A DNA stretch of 64,000 nucleotides, from assembly GCA_029243605.1 (NCBI GenBank), contig JAQWRT010000005.1:1-64000 (forward strand), written 5' to 3'. The stretch comes from Myxococcota bacterium (lineage in GTDB: Bacteria > Myxococcota_A > UBA9160 > UBA4427). The position numbers were made by a program, and so were the translations under genes. Shown one piece after another: positions 1 to 8,636 of the stretch; positions within the stretch are counted from its first letter, which is position 1, and each line of letters begins with the position of its first letter. A model generated the notes under the pieces. That model saw only the letters and a program-made list of their open reading frames with translations, searched no databases and was not told the origin of the DNA.

Positions 1-76
1 CGGGGACGGGGGACGGGACAAGGGGGGCCGGGGACGGGACAACGGGAGCCGGGGACGGGACAAGGGGAGCCGGGGG
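1..76. repeat. 21-bp tandem repeat encoding Pro-rich heptapeptides
   Basis: About three and a half copies of a 21-bp unit (GGGGACGGGACAANGGGNGCC on the + strand) run to the window edge. Read on the minus strand they encode PAPLVPS / PAPVVPS inside the GspB-like gene. The period is a multiple of three, so copy-number change would keep the reading frame. The array may continue beyond the window. Confidence 0.8.
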
Positions 77-436
77 GGCAAGCGGGGGCAATTTCCTCTC
101 CACTGCGGCAACCGAAACGGGCGCGGTTCCGGATTCTCGGATGAACCCAGAGGCTTGTCGAGAAGCCGGCGCGGCAGCTAGCGTCGGCGAAGCGATTCTG
201 ATCGCGGGATCGATCTCGGTCAAGCGATGGTCGACCGGGCGCAACCACGACCAGGCGAGTCCGGCCGCGGCCAGGATCAAGCCCACACCCGCCACCGCGA
301 CGATTCGGCTCCGGCCAGCGGAAGGCGCACTCGGCCCGGGACCGGTGCTCGTCACCTCGGCGTGGTGACGGCGAGCGTCCACATCCTTCTTTCGCTCGCC
401 CTCCACCTTGCGCAATGCTTTCAGAATCGTGCTCAT
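1..436 (-). CDS. GspB-like secretion-pathway protein, 3' end outside window
   Basis: The reverse strand is open from an ATG at 436 to the window edge. The N-terminus (MSTILKALRKVEGER) is the short amphipathic start typical of GspB-like general secretion pathway proteins. A single membrane helix follows at about residues 40-58, then a periplasmic Ala/Pro-rich stretch ending in PAPLVPS heptapeptide repeats. The start ATG overlaps the TGA of the upstream ATPase gene (ATGA), so the two are probably translationally coupled. GspA/GspB-type pairs help place the secretin in the cell wall. The missing C-terminus should carry the periplasmic domain. The family call rests on the N-terminus and the neighbour. 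Confidence 0.7.
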   Translation of the reverse strand, partial: MSTILKALRKVEGERKKDVDARRHHAEVTSTGPGPSAPSAGRSRIVAVAGVGLILAAAGLAWSWLRPVDHRLTEIDPAIRIASPTLAAAPASRQASGFIRESGTAPVSVAAVERKLPPLAPPAPLVPSPAPVVPSPAPLVPSPVP

Positions 437-2244
437 CCCGAATCCCTGTCTTCCAGTTGGGGGGGAGCGAATTCGTCGAGGGCCGAGTAGATCAGCATCT
501 GGGTTCGCGGGCCCGCAACCCCGTCGGCGGCCACCGCGTGTTTTCCCTGAAAGCGCATGACGCCTTGGTGGGTCGCGCGATCATAGACCCCCGACAGATG
601 CGCCTGGAGATACCCGAGGCGGGAGAGGGCATCTTGCAACCAGAGAACCCCCGCACCCCGAGAGCCCTGGGAGATTTCGTAGGGAAGGTTGATATAGGGA
701 TTCCAGATCACCCAAGCCTCGCCATCCCAGTACGACTCCAGAGTTTCAAGCGAGATCCGCAAGGGTGACTCACTCCCAAGCCCCATCAAATAACCCTCGT
801 CCCCCTCGACTCCCACCAGGGCGACCCACCGGGGTTCACTGCCCGCAACAAGCCCCAGAAGCGCGGGGTAGTTGAGATCGAGGAGCGCTGCGAAATCGTC
901 GGCGCCGAACTCCAGGGCACCCAATCCCTGGAGCCTCAACTCGCTGATCGCCTGATCCACGGAGTCGATCGCCTGACCCGAAAAGTCAACTCCATGCAGC
1001 GCGAGTGTGGCTCGGGTCGCGGAATCTACGGCCGCCTGAACGGGCTGGCCGAGGAGCACGGCCTCGAGAAAGGCCGCCTCGGCGGCGGGTTCGAGCCGGG
1101 AATCCGAGCCGTCCCCACCCTGGGGCTGGAAGGCGGCGCCCACGGGGCTCGCGCCCTCGACCGCCAGGCCGGCCAACCCCGCGGTGGCGCTCCCTTCGGC
1201 GGCGGGCAACTCGACGATGACCGTCACCGCTCCACTCGGAGACGGGGGGGTATTCAATACGCCGGGCGACACCGCCTGCCGCGCCAAGGCGACGGGAGCT
1301 AAGGCGGCGTCGGGAGCCCGCTCCCAACCCGGGATAACGCCCCAGCGCCATAGGCCAAGGCCCGAAACAACACCGACGAGAAGGCACGCGGCAAGAGCCC
1401 AGAGCCGTCGAGACGAACCCGCGGACCCAGCGCGCCGAGCGGCGTCGGGCACCTCTCGGGCGGCTTGCCGCACCCACTTCGTTCCGACCCGGTGTCCGCC
1501 CTCGGCGTAACCGACGAGCAGCGCGCGATCGCACAGGACGTTGACCAGCCGGGGGATGCCACCCGTCAAACGATGAAGCTCACGCAAAGCCGCCGGGGTA
1601 AAAATATCGCGCTCCGCCCCTGCGGCTACATAGAGCCGATGCTGGACGTACGCCGCGGTGTCCTCGGCCGAAAAGGGGCGAAGGCTCCAGTGCACCGTTA
1701 CCCGCTGCCGCAACTGCCGGAGCGCATCCGAATCGAGTTTCGTCTCGAGCTCGGGTTGCCCCATCAGGATGATCTGGATCAGCTTGGACGATGTTGTTTC
1801 CAAATTTGAAAGCAGACGGATCTGTTCGAGGGTTTCGATCGAAAGATTCTGAGCCTCGTCGACGATCAACACCACCCGGCGATCGCGGCCATGACAATCC
1901 AAGAGAAACGCGTTCAGCGCCGAGAGCAATTGGCGCCGAGAACGCTCCTCGGCCACCAACCCGAACTCCTCGCTAATGGACTGCAGGAGTTCGATGTCAT
2001 TGTTGCTCGGGTTGAAGAGGATCGCGATCTCGCTGTCGCCCTCGATGCGTTCGAGCAAGCTCCGGCAGAGGGTGGTCTTGCCCGTCCCCACCTCGCCCGC
2101 CAACACAATAAACCCCTCGCCCTCCTCGAGTCCGTAGACGAGATGAGCAAGGGCCTCCCGATGGGAGTCCGAGAGATAGAGGAAAGCTGGATTCGGGGTG
2201 AGCGAAAAAGGCTTTTCGCCCAGCCCATAGAACGCGGTATACAT
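433..2244 (-). CDS. ExeA/GspA-like AAA ATPase with C-terminal peptidoglycan-binding domain
   Basis: This 603-aa protein opens with MYTAFYGLGEKPFSLTPNP, the usual ExeA/GspA start. It has a Walker A motif GEVGTGKTT at residues 50-58 and a Walker B motif LIVDEAQ near 125, so the first 270 residues form an AAA domain. One transmembrane helix lies near residues 285-305. The C-terminal 70 residues look like a peptidoglycan_binding_1 domain (LQDALSRLGYL, GVYDRAT, FQGKHAVAADGVAGPRT). Proteins of this type couple cytoplasmic ATP hydrolysis to assembly of the type II secretin through peptidoglycan. It is followed with ATGA overlap by the GspB-like gene. No other gsp gene is in the window. Confidence 0.88.
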   Translation of the reverse strand: MYTAFYGLGEKPFSLTPNPAFLYLSDSHREALAHLVYGLEEGEGFIVLAGEVGTGKTTLCRSLLERIEGDSEIAILFNPSNNDIELLQSISEEFGLVAEERSRRQLLSALNAFLLDCHGRDRRVVLIVDEAQNLSIETLEQIRLLSNLETTSSKLIQIILMGQPELETKLDSDALRQLRQRVTVHWSLRPFSAEDTAAYVQHRLYVAAGAERDIFTPAALRELHRLTGGIPRLVNVLCDRALLVGYAEGGHRVGTKWVRQAAREVPDAARRAGSAGSSRRLWALAACLLVGVVSGLGLWRWGVIPGWERAPDAALAPVALARQAVSPGVLNTPPSPSGAVTVIVELPAAEGSATAGLAGLAVEGASPVGAAFQPQGGDGSDSRLEPAAEAAFLEAVLLGQPVQAAVDSATRATLALHGVDFSGQAIDSVDQAISELRLQGLGALEFGADDFAALLDLNYPALLGLVAGSEPRWVALVGVEGDEGYLMGLGSESPLRISLETLESYWDGEAWVIWNPYINLPYEISQGSRGAGVLWLQDALSRLGYLQAHLSGVYDRATHQGVMRFQGKHAVAADGVAGPRTQMLIYSALDEFAPPQLEDRDSG

Positions 2245-2291
2245 GGAGGGTGACCTGACCGGCGAGTGTACCCCATTGGATTGAAATCCTT

Positions 2292-3143
2292 ATGACCCCG
2301 GCCCAAACCCCTACAGAAAAAGTCACGCGCGCGATCGGAGTGGACGTCGGAGCAACCCTGGCGAAGCTCGCCTTTCGCGCACCGGGTGGGGCGCTGGAAT
2401 TCGCTTTGCTTCCCGCTGCCCACGCGGAGGCCGTCGCGGCCCGAGTGCGGGCTTTCGACCCGGACCGCGTGGGACTGACGGGCTGCGGGGCCTCCGCCCT
2501 CGAGGCTCGCCTGGGCATGACCTGCCGCCAGTCCATCGAGTTCGAAGCTTGGGGTCGCGGCTCACGCAGTCTCCTCGGCAACCGGGGCCTCGACGACGGC
2601 TCGCCCTACCTGCTGGTCTCCGTGGGCACGGGCACATCGGTGCTTCGCGTGGAGGGCACCGACGTGGCCCGGGTAGGGGGCACCGCGCTGGGCGGCGGCA
2701 CTCTGATGGGCCTGAGCAGCGCCCTCACCGGGAAAACGGATTACGAGGAGATCTGCCGCCTGGCCGAGCGAGGGGATCGAGGCCGAGTGGATCTCCAGGT
2801 GGCCGATCTCTACTCCGCGAGCGAAATCGGACTCCCGGGCGAAACCACTGCCGCCGCTTTCGGGAAGTTGTCACGGCCGGAGTCAGAAGCGCCGAGTGTC
2901 GAAGACCTCTCCGCCGCCATCCTGGGTCTGGTCGGCGAAAACGTCGCCTTGATCGGCTGTGGCATCGCCTACGCCACCGGCGTCCGACGCCTCGTTTACG
3001 GGGGCGGAACGCTCCACGACAATCCCGCACTTGTCAGCCTGCTGCACGCGGTGACCTCAATGGCGGGGTGCGAGCCCATCCTACTCGAGCATGGAAGCTT
3101 CGCAGGCGCCGTCGGCGCCCTCGAGTCCGCGGGGAACAGCTGA
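2292..3143 (+). CDS. coaW: Type II pantothenate kinase (Fumble family)
   Basis: The 283-aa protein belongs to the actin/hexokinase/Hsp70 ATPase fold. It has a phosphate-1 motif IGVDVGATLAKLAF at residues 15-28 and the diagnostic block VSVGTGTSVLRV followed by GGTALGGGTLMGLSSALTG. A C-terminal adenosine loop (VYGGGTLHDNP) is also visible. Type II enzymes phosphorylate pantothenate as the first step of coenzyme A synthesis. It is divergent from the GspA-like gene with a 47-bp gap and convergent with the AMIN-domain gene one base downstream. The length matches bacterial type II enzymes. Confidence 0.88.
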   Translation: MTPAQTPTEKVTRAIGVDVGATLAKLAFRAPGGALEFALLPAAHAEAVAARVRAFDPDRVGLTGCGASALEARLGMTCRQSIEFEAWGRGSRSLLGNRGLDDGSPYLLVSVGTGTSVLRVEGTDVARVGGTALGGGTLMGLSSALTGKTDYEEICRLAERGDRGRVDLQVADLYSASEIGLPGETTAAAFGKLSRPESEAPSVEDLSAAILGLVGENVALIGCGIAYATGVRRLVYGGGTLHDNPALVSLLHAVTSMAGCEPILLEHGSFAGAVGALESAGNS

Positions 3144-3144
3144 T

Positions 3145-4710
3145 TCAGTCGGCGGGAGGCGTTGTGACCTGGCCGTGACTCTCCTCCTCGGGGCGACTGA
3201 TATTCCGAACAGCGCGTTGGGTGCGCGCGATGGCAGCCCGCTGAACCCGCAATTCCTCATTTTGGGCGGCCATCTGTCTTTCGATCCGTTCCCTCGACTC
3301 GAGGGCGACCTCGAGTTGCCCCTGAAGGCCCGCGATCCGCTCCTCGAGCGCGCGAACCAGGGATAGCGTTTCTTCGGCCGCTTCTCGTCCCGCGACCCGG
3401 CCGGCCTCGTAGGGATCGGAAATATCGGATCCCGCTGCGGCTTCCACCGCCGCCTCGTGGAGATCCATGGGCGTCGCCGTGGCTTCGGCGATCTCGTCGG
3501 CTTCGGCGGGCGCACTCGCGAGAGGCGCCGGCTCCACAATCTCCGGCCCCGGGTCCAAGCCCGGATCGGGGATCTCATCGGACTCGGCAGCAAGCGCGGC
3601 GCCGAGCGGAAGTTCGTCGAAGAGGGCTTGCTCGGAATCGGCTTCGGCTTCGCTGGCCTCGCCGCCCATGGCCTCATCCACGGCCGCCGCAAGATCGGGC
3701 TCGGCCTCGACACCGGCGGTGATCACCTCGGTCTCCTCGGGTCCCGGCGGCTCGAGGACCGCAAAGGGATTCGACGTTTCCGGGGCGACTTCGACGCCGC
3801 CGTCCTGGGCCTCACTCGGCACCGGGCCCTGGCCTCGGCGGCGGCGGACCCATCCCCAGCCCCCCACGAGAACAACCAGACCGACCACCGCAATGATCTG
3901 CTTCGCCCATGCCGTGGTCTCGTTCGCTTCCGTCTCGGGCGCTTGCCCGGTTTGCCCAGCAGCCACGGGCTTGATCCCGGATGCGGAGACCTTCGCGGGA
4001 GCTCCACCGGCCTTGGCCCCCTGGGCCACCGGCGAGAGCGTCACGGATTTCCTTCGCGGTGCGGGCGGAGACTGCTTGGGAGGCGCCTCGACCCGAATCA
4101 CCGGCCTCGAGGGCCTGGAATTGGCCGCGATCACCTTGGCGGGCTTGGACTTGGCCGAGGGCTTGACCGAGGGCTTTGAAGAACCCTTGGCGGCGATCTT
4201 CGGGGTGGCCTTGGCCTTACTTTTCGCCTGGCGCTTGGACTTGCTCGCCCCGGGCGCCTTGCTCCCGGCGGTAGGCTTCTTCGGCGCGGCGGGCGACACA
4301 ACGGAGGGCTTCGTCCCCAGAATATCGACCACGACTCGGGGCGGATCCACGAGAACCATCTCCTTCAGGCTCAAACCGTCGCGCACCAGGGAAACCCGCG
4401 CTTCCGAGCCCGATGCCGTGGGCATCAGGTCGATGCGGCTCACCAGGGATTTCTGGGACTCGATCCGCCGGGGTATGGAGCCGGCCTGCAAGGCGATGAG
4501 GACTTCCGTGCGACTGTTCCCGAGCAGGACCTTATAACTGGCGGGCCGGTCGAGCTCAAAGACCATTCGCGTGTAGTCCGGGTGCACTCCGATCCTAATG
4601 TCGACGACTTCAGCGCCCTGAACCGGAGCCGAAGCGAGCGTCGAGAAGAGCAGACAGAGCGCCCCCAAGAGAGCACCGCCTCGCGTTGCTCGGATTATTC
4701 GTTTCGCCAT
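3145..4710 (-). CDS. AMIN-domain envelope protein with linker, TM helix and coiled coil
   Basis: I place the start at the ATG at 4710 (MAKRIIRATRGG), preceded by AAAGGGGAG and followed by a clear signal peptide ending SAPVQGA. This gives 521 aa. Residues about 30-125 are an AMIN domain (VVDIRIGVHPDYTRMVFELD), a periplasmic module that binds peptidoglycan or secretins. A Lys/Ala/Pro-rich linker follows, then a transmembrane helix (IIAVVGLVVLVGGWGW) near 290-310 and an acidic region. The C-terminus is a coiled coil (ALEERIAGLQGQLEVALESR) ending at about 515. The order resembles FimV-type scaffolds, but no LysM is seen. Role inferred as envelope scaffold. Confidence 0.8.
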   Translation of the reverse strand: MAKRIIRATRGGALLGALCLLFSTLASAPVQGAEVVDIRIGVHPDYTRMVFELDRPASYKVLLGNSRTEVLIALQAGSIPRRIESQKSLVSRIDLMPTASGSEARVSLVRDGLSLKEMVLVDPPRVVVDILGTKPSVVSPAAPKKPTAGSKAPGASKSKRQAKSKAKATPKIAAKGSSKPSVKPSAKSKPAKVIAANSRPSRPVIRVEAPPKQSPPAPRRKSVTLSPVAQGAKAGGAPAKVSASGIKPVAAGQTGQAPETEANETTAWAKQIIAVVGLVVLVGGWGWVRRRRGQGPVPSEAQDGGVEVAPETSNPFAVLEPPGPEETEVITAGVEAEPDLAAAVDEAMGGEASEAEADSEQALFDELPLGAALAAESDEIPDPGLDPGPEIVEPAPLASAPAEADEIAEATATPMDLHEAAVEAAAGSDISDPYEAGRVAGREAAEETLSLVRALEERIAGLQGQLEVALESRERIERQMAAQNEELRVQRAAIARTQRAVRNISRPEEESHGQVTTPPAD

Positions 4711-5259
4711 GAAGCTCTGCTCCCCTTTGATCCCATCGCCCGCGTATCGACCGGCCCATTGCACCCCTCGCGGCCAAACCCCGCCCGGGTGCCGGGCGCC
4801 GAAAATACCCCAGCCAGGGGGAAAATCAGAAGCCCGTCTCGCTGCCCACCCGTCGCAAGAGTCCGGCCTCGCCAGGGACTCGGAGGGGACTTTACCCGCT
4901 GGAAATGCCCGTCGCCCCAAATGAAATGGAATTCCCGGGGTGGCCCATGCTAAATCGCCCCTAAAAAACCCTGGGGGCGGCTTGAGTCCCTTCTCACTCG
5001 GCCCTCGCGGTCTAGCTGGGGCGAGAAGACGCGGAGCCGCGACGCTCTGGGTGGGGGCGTGGTTTTCGGGGCGGGGCTTTTGCGCTGGACGATGATTGCA
5101 TTGCCGTAAGACCCTCGACCTGATTCGCTGGGAAGTGGAGCCGAAGTCCCCTCTTTCCCGAGGGCGTCGGTAGCGCCGAGGAACAACCCATGCCCCGGCC
5201 GAGAGCCGGGCCCGTGGAAGTCGACCACCGCGAGCTCAATACCCGAGCCCAATCGCGAA
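4711..5259. other. Gene-free stretch upstream of AMIN gene
   Basis: About 550 bp lie between the AMIN gene start and the zinc-ribbon gene end. The open frames here are short, have no ribosome-binding site and give Arg/Ser/Pro-rich translations typical of GC-rich noncoding DNA. The stretch should contain the promoter of the AMIN gene. I see no RNA gene, clear hairpin terminator or repeat. Confidence 0.5.
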
Positions 5260-5508
5260 TTACGCAGCTTCGCCCATGCTGTCCTGCTCGATCCAATCGG
5301 GTTCAACCGAGGCCTCGAACATGGCGCGCGTCGAGGGGGGTGAGGCGATATGAGTCCAGCGATACTCGCAGTGGAGGCACTCGCCGAGAGTCAAATTTTC
5401 CTGCTCCCAGACTTCGTCCCAAACCACCGAGGTGCTCCCGCAGATCGCGCAACACGGCGCAGCAGACTCGAGTTTTCGTCCGATGGGTTTGCCGTTCTTG
5501 CTTCGCAT
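5260..5508 (-). CDS. Small zinc-ribbon protein, function unknown
   Basis: This 82-aa protein has two Cys pairs, C20-x2-C23 and C44-x2-C47, spaced as in a zinc ribbon. The start ATG at 5508 is preceded by GGAGGGCGAATC, a good ribosome-binding site. The body (VWDEVWEQENLTLGECLHCEYRWT) has the aromatic/acidic look of small DNA- or RNA-associated zinc ribbons. I do not recognise a named family. Two more small zinc-ribbon proteins occur in the window (28591 and 32954). It lies just downstream of a decayed gene on the same strand. Confidence 0.7.
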   Translation of the reverse strand: MRSKNGKPIGRKLESAAPCCAICGSTSVVWDEVWEQENLTLGECLHCEYRWTHIASPPSTRAMFEASVEPDWIEQDSMGEAA

Positions 5509-5509
5509 G

Positions 5510-5994
5510 ATTCGCCCTCCGACTCGCCTTTGGCCTTCTCGGCCGCTTGGGTGTCTTCTCGTATGTGGTTGACCTTGACTTCTCTTCGACGTTCTCCCGT
5601 TTCCTGGGGTGGTGAATGGATGGCTCTTCTCTCGTGGGGTGTGCTTTTTAGGGTGGTGCTTTTTCGGGTAGTGATTTTGGGGGTGGTGATTTTGGGGGTG
5701 GTGATTTTTGGGGTGGTGATTTTTGGGGTGGGGCTTTGAGGTTCTTCCTTTGAAGTGGCCTCTTCGGGGCCTCGGGTGACATTTTTTCCGGGAAGTTCGT
5801 TCGCTTCTTGGGATCTAATAGGTTTGGAGACCCTGGAGCGCGGCGGGGTTCCTCTCCCTCTCGCGGTTTCTGAAGGCTTTTTCGAGTTTCGAGACGCCGC
5901 GTTGAAGGCGTTCGACCCCGCCCATTCACCGCCCATTCACCGAGCCTTCACTGAACTCATCGACGAATCGCTCGATGATCTTGCACGCTTTCAT
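5510..5994 (-). pseudogene. Decayed gene for a small Lys/Pro-rich repeat protein
   Basis: From an ATG at 5994 (GGCGG seven bases upstream) one frame reads MKACKIIERFVDEFSEGSVNGR, hits TGA, then continues in the same frame as MGGVERLQRGVSKLEKAFRN before a TAG. Both parts use G/C-ending codons like the neighbouring genes. The stop sits in an 11-bp tandem duplication (GGTGAATGGGC twice, 5929-5950 region). After a further frame change, a 15-bp repeat encodes PKITT pentapeptides, then a charged tail running up to the zinc-ribbon gene. This looks like a broken gene for a helical N-terminus plus lysine-rich tail (phasin-like or histone-like). The family is a guess. It could also be chance coding bias. 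Confidence 0.35.
5637..5738. repeat. 15-bp imperfect tandem repeat
   Basis: Seven imperfect copies of GGTGGTGATTTTTGG follow each other without spacers. On the minus strand one frame encodes a PKITT/RKSTT pentapeptide repeat and another PPQKS/PPPKS. The period of five codons suggests that it arose inside a coding sequence. It lies within the decayed gene described above. Confidence 0.8.
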
Positions 5995-6000
5995 CTTCAT

Positions 6001-6390
6001 TCCGCCGTCTTTTCTGTCCTTATGAAGTTGGCCTTCGGTCGGGCAACACCCAAGGGATCTCCGCTGCATTCGCACGCTTTTGCCCTTTCGCCGTCTCAAC
6101 CCTCCCCGCCGGCGAATTTGGGTTCACTCATAGAAAAGCACGCGTCCGTGACCCATACGGTCACAGACCCATGACGGGTTCCAGATGCCAGAAAATCTGC
6201 GGGACTCGCCACCGAAATTTTTCCCTGTGGGGCCCATGAAACTCCGGGGATGCGATGGAGAACACTTCGGGCCATGAGGAGGCCCAAGAGGCCGCCCCTC
6301 GATCTAGGTCGCGTATAGTAACGGCCCGGCAAAGCGCGAAGCCTTGCCGAAAATGCCAGAACAGCGTTCCCGAGAGCAAGGAGCCATGGG
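6001..6390. other. Gene-free stretch before the PpiC-type gene
   Basis: Nearly 400 bp separate the decayed gene from the peptidyl-prolyl isomerase gene. No open frame here has both a ribosome-binding site and the local codon bias. The stretch should hold divergent promoters. I see no strong hairpin or repeat. Confidence 0.5.
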
Positions 6391-7299
6391 GTGAAACAAT
6401 CAGAAGCGAATGAGAGCGACGAAGGCCAGCGCATCCCCTGGCTTCTGGGACTCGGTGCGGCGTGCGGTCTCCTGATGGCCGCCTACGGAATTCTTGAGTC
6501 GCCAAGCGGGAGCAAGCAAATAATGCCCGCCGATGCGGTCGCGGTGGTCAATGGCGAAGTCCTGCGGCGCGATAACTACGAGCGACTTCTGGCAGGGTTT
6601 GCGAGCGATTCTCGGAATCCCATCGACGACGAGGTGCGACGCCATATTCTCGATCGCATGATCGAGGAGGAGTTGCTCGTCCAACGCGCCCTCGCGCTTG
6701 GCCTAGCCACCGTCGACCGCCGGGTGCGCGCCGACCTGACCTCGAGCCTCATCGAATCCGTGGTTTCGGGCGCCGAAGAGCGCGAGCCCGAGAACGATGA
6801 ATTGCGCTCCTTCTACGCCGAGGAAGCGGCTTTCTTCGCCCGGCCCGGGCGCTACCGCGTAGATCAGATCCTCTTTCGCATTCCCTACGAAGACGACGGA
6901 CAGAACGCCCTGGAGCGAGCACGGGCTGCTCGAGCCGAGCTCGTGGCCGGAGTCCCTTTCGAGGAAGTCGCCGAGCGACTGGGCGACGAGGAAATTTCAC
7001 CGCTCCCCAACACTCTGCTACCCGCCATGAAGCTGCGCGAATACATCGGCCCAACCGCTCTCGGTGCCGTCATGGAACTGGAGACCGGCGAAACCAGTCT
7101 CCCCGTTCGATCGGGCATCGGCATTCATTTGCTGCGGCTCACCGACTCCCTGCCCTCAACCTCACTCCCCTTCGAGGAAATCGAAGACCAGGTCAGGCGC
7201 GAGTATATTCGTCGGACAGGCGACCGTGCCCTGCGAAGTTACCTCGAGCAACTACGCGCGGAGAGCGACGTCTCCACCGCGCTCCCCCAGAGCCCTTGA
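6391..7299 (+). CDS. Membrane-anchored parvulin-type peptidyl-prolyl isomerase
   Basis: The GTG at 6391 is chosen because AAGGAG lies seven bases upstream, whereas the nearby ATG at 6386 leads to an immediate stop. The 302-aa product has one N-terminal membrane anchor (IPWLLGLGAACGLLMAAYGI). A SurA/PpiC-like chaperone helix block starts VAVVNGEVLRRDNYERLLAGF, then comes a PpiC domain at about 145-265 (YRVDQILFRI through GETSLPVRSGIGIHLLRLTD). Such proteins help fold exported proteins in the periplasm. The parvulin core is divergent, so catalytic activity is less sure than the family. The DUF2889 gene follows 26 bp later. Confidence 0.85.
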   Translation: MKQSEANESDEGQRIPWLLGLGAACGLLMAAYGILESPSGSKQIMPADAVAVVNGEVLRRDNYERLLAGFASDSRNPIDDEVRRHILDRMIEEELLVQRALALGLATVDRRVRADLTSSLIESVVSGAEEREPENDELRSFYAEEAAFFARPGRYRVDQILFRIPYEDDGQNALERARAARAELVAGVPFEEVAERLGDEEISPLPNTLLPAMKLREYIGPTALGAVMELETGETSLPVRSGIGIHLLRLTDSLPSTSLPFEEIEDQVRREYIRRTGDRALRSYLEQLRAESDVSTALPQSP

Positions 7300-7325
7300 G
7301 CCCGTCAGTTCGCCGAGAGGACTTC

Positions 7326-8144
7326 ATGGATTCCACGGGCCGTCCGAAGAACGAAGTCCGAAAGCGCGTGGTGCCTCGCCGAGACGACTACGGGCAGGGA
7401 GTTTATCGTCGCTGCATCGTGCTCGAGGCCGAAGAACACCGTGTCCGCACCGAATTGGCTGACGATTTTCATCACTTTGCTGTAGAGCTGATCCACGATG
7501 GCGAAAATGCCAGCCGGCTGAGTGGCGAGGGAATCCGAGTGCCCTGGACCACCTGCCCCGGCGCCCTGGTGCCACTTCGCCGACTCGAGGGGGCGAGCCT
7601 CGACCTGCCCCTGATCGAGCTCGCACGCTCTACCGATGCCTCCGCCCAGTGCACCCATCTCTTCGACCTCGCCTGCCTCGCCTTCGTACACGCCCGGCGG
7701 ACCCGTGCCGGGGGGGCCACGACCCGGCGCTACGACATCACGCTTCCCGATCGAGTTCGGGGGACCACCCGGGCCCACCTCGAGCGCGACGGGCTTGATC
7801 TGCTCGAGTGGAATATCGAAGGCAATCGAATCGGCGAAGCCTCCCCCCCCAATTTCGAGGGGCTCGAGCTCTCGGGCCGACCCTTCCACCGCTTCATCAG
7901 CGACGAAATCGACGACGACCTCGCCGAAGCCGCTTGGGTTTTGCGCAGGGGCCTCTTCATCGGCGGGGGCCGGGTTCACGATTTTAAACGGGTCGATCGC
8001 GGCACCACATTTCAGCCCGTGGTCGGCGCCGCATGTCACACCTTCGGACCCGACCACGTTGGCGACGCTCTTCCGATTCACTCGAGCCTGCGCGACTTCA
8101 GCACCGGGCGTGAGAATATTCTCGAACGTCCAGAGGAGGACTGA
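7326..8144 (+). CDS. DUF2889 domain protein
   Basis: I start at the ATG at 7326 (MDSTGRPKNEVRK) because GAGAGG lies five to six bases upstream. A TTG at 7296 is in frame but overlaps the previous gene. The 272-aa protein matches the DUF2889 pattern: RRCIVLEAEEHRVRTELADD, then FHHFAVELIHDG, CPGALVPL, a central RYDITL strand and a C-terminal GPDHVGDALP. DUF2889 proteins are often near aromatic or lipid degradation genes, but no reaction is established. It is soluble with no signal peptide and may be co-transcribed with the upstream isomerase. Confidence 0.85.
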   Translation: MDSTGRPKNEVRKRVVPRRDDYGQGVYRRCIVLEAEEHRVRTELADDFHHFAVELIHDGENASRLSGEGIRVPWTTCPGALVPLRRLEGASLDLPLIELARSTDASAQCTHLFDLACLAFVHARRTRAGGATTRRYDITLPDRVRGTTRAHLERDGLDLLEWNIEGNRIGEASPPNFEGLELSGRPFHRFISDEIDDDLAEAAWVLRRGLFIGGGRVHDFKRVDRGTTFQPVVGAACHTFGPDHVGDALPIHSSLRDFSTGRENILERPEED

Positions 8145-8149
8145 GTTCT

Positions 8150-8521
8150 CTAGGCCTTGGGCTCGACTTTCAATCGATCGATGACCACCGGAGTCGAATC
8201 TCGATAACCACCGAAGGGTCTCGATAGCCGGGCCAGCGCGTAGCGATCGACGAAACGTTGACGAATCGAGTCGGCCTCATCCGGATCTTCGATCACGCTT
8301 GCTCGGCCGGTGAACCGATTGCCCCCGATAACCAGGGAAACGTCGGCATGCGCAGCCACGTTCCTGCACCAATGCGTTCCCGAGGCGCTGCCTGCCAGGT
8401 AGACCTTCCCCGGGCCAAGCGCGAACCAGATGGTGACGCTTCTGGGTTCACCACTGCTGCGGCCCCGTGCGGTCAGCCGACAGTTCCAGAAACGCTCGAG
8501 AGCGGAGAGATCGGGATCCAT
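8150..8521 (-). CDS. Split-barrel flavin-binding protein, deazaflavin nitroreductase/PNPOx-like
   Basis: Translation from the ATG at 8521 gives 123 aa. The pattern LTARGRSSGEPRSVTIWFAL, a central VYLAGSASGTHWCRNVAAH, then VSLVIGGNRFTGRASVIED is the split beta-barrel of PNPOx-like and F420-dependent Ddn-type proteins. The cofactor (FMN, F420 or haem) cannot be decided from sequence. A TTG 48 bases upstream is possible but adds a stretch unlike the family. It is convergent with the DUF2889 gene. A better Ddn-type protein lies at 37093 and an LLM flavin enzyme at 49524, so F420 use by the organism is plausible. Confidence 0.75.
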   Translation of the reverse strand: MDPDLSALERFWNCRLTARGRSSGEPRSVTIWFALGPGKVYLAGSASGTHWCRNVAAHADVSLVIGGNRFTGRASVIEDPDEADSIRQRFVDRYALARLSRPFGGYRDSTPVVIDRLKVEPKA

Positions 8522-8636
8522 GGTCGAGAAGCCTAGCGCCTCCGACTCCGCTATTCCGGCCCTTCCCAATCGGGTAGCTTATACGGGCCCAGGGGGAATC
8601 CTGGCGATCATCAAATTCAGAAGGAGATCGGGGCCT

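Noticed and set aside
3467..4537. Large + strand open frame opposite the AMIN-domain gene
   Set aside because: It mirrors the Ala/Lys/Pro-rich linker of the minus-strand gene and has no recognisable motif.
5637..5738. Short repeats that might be a CRISPR array
   Set aside because: The 15-bp units are contiguous with no spacers, and there are no cas genes nearby.
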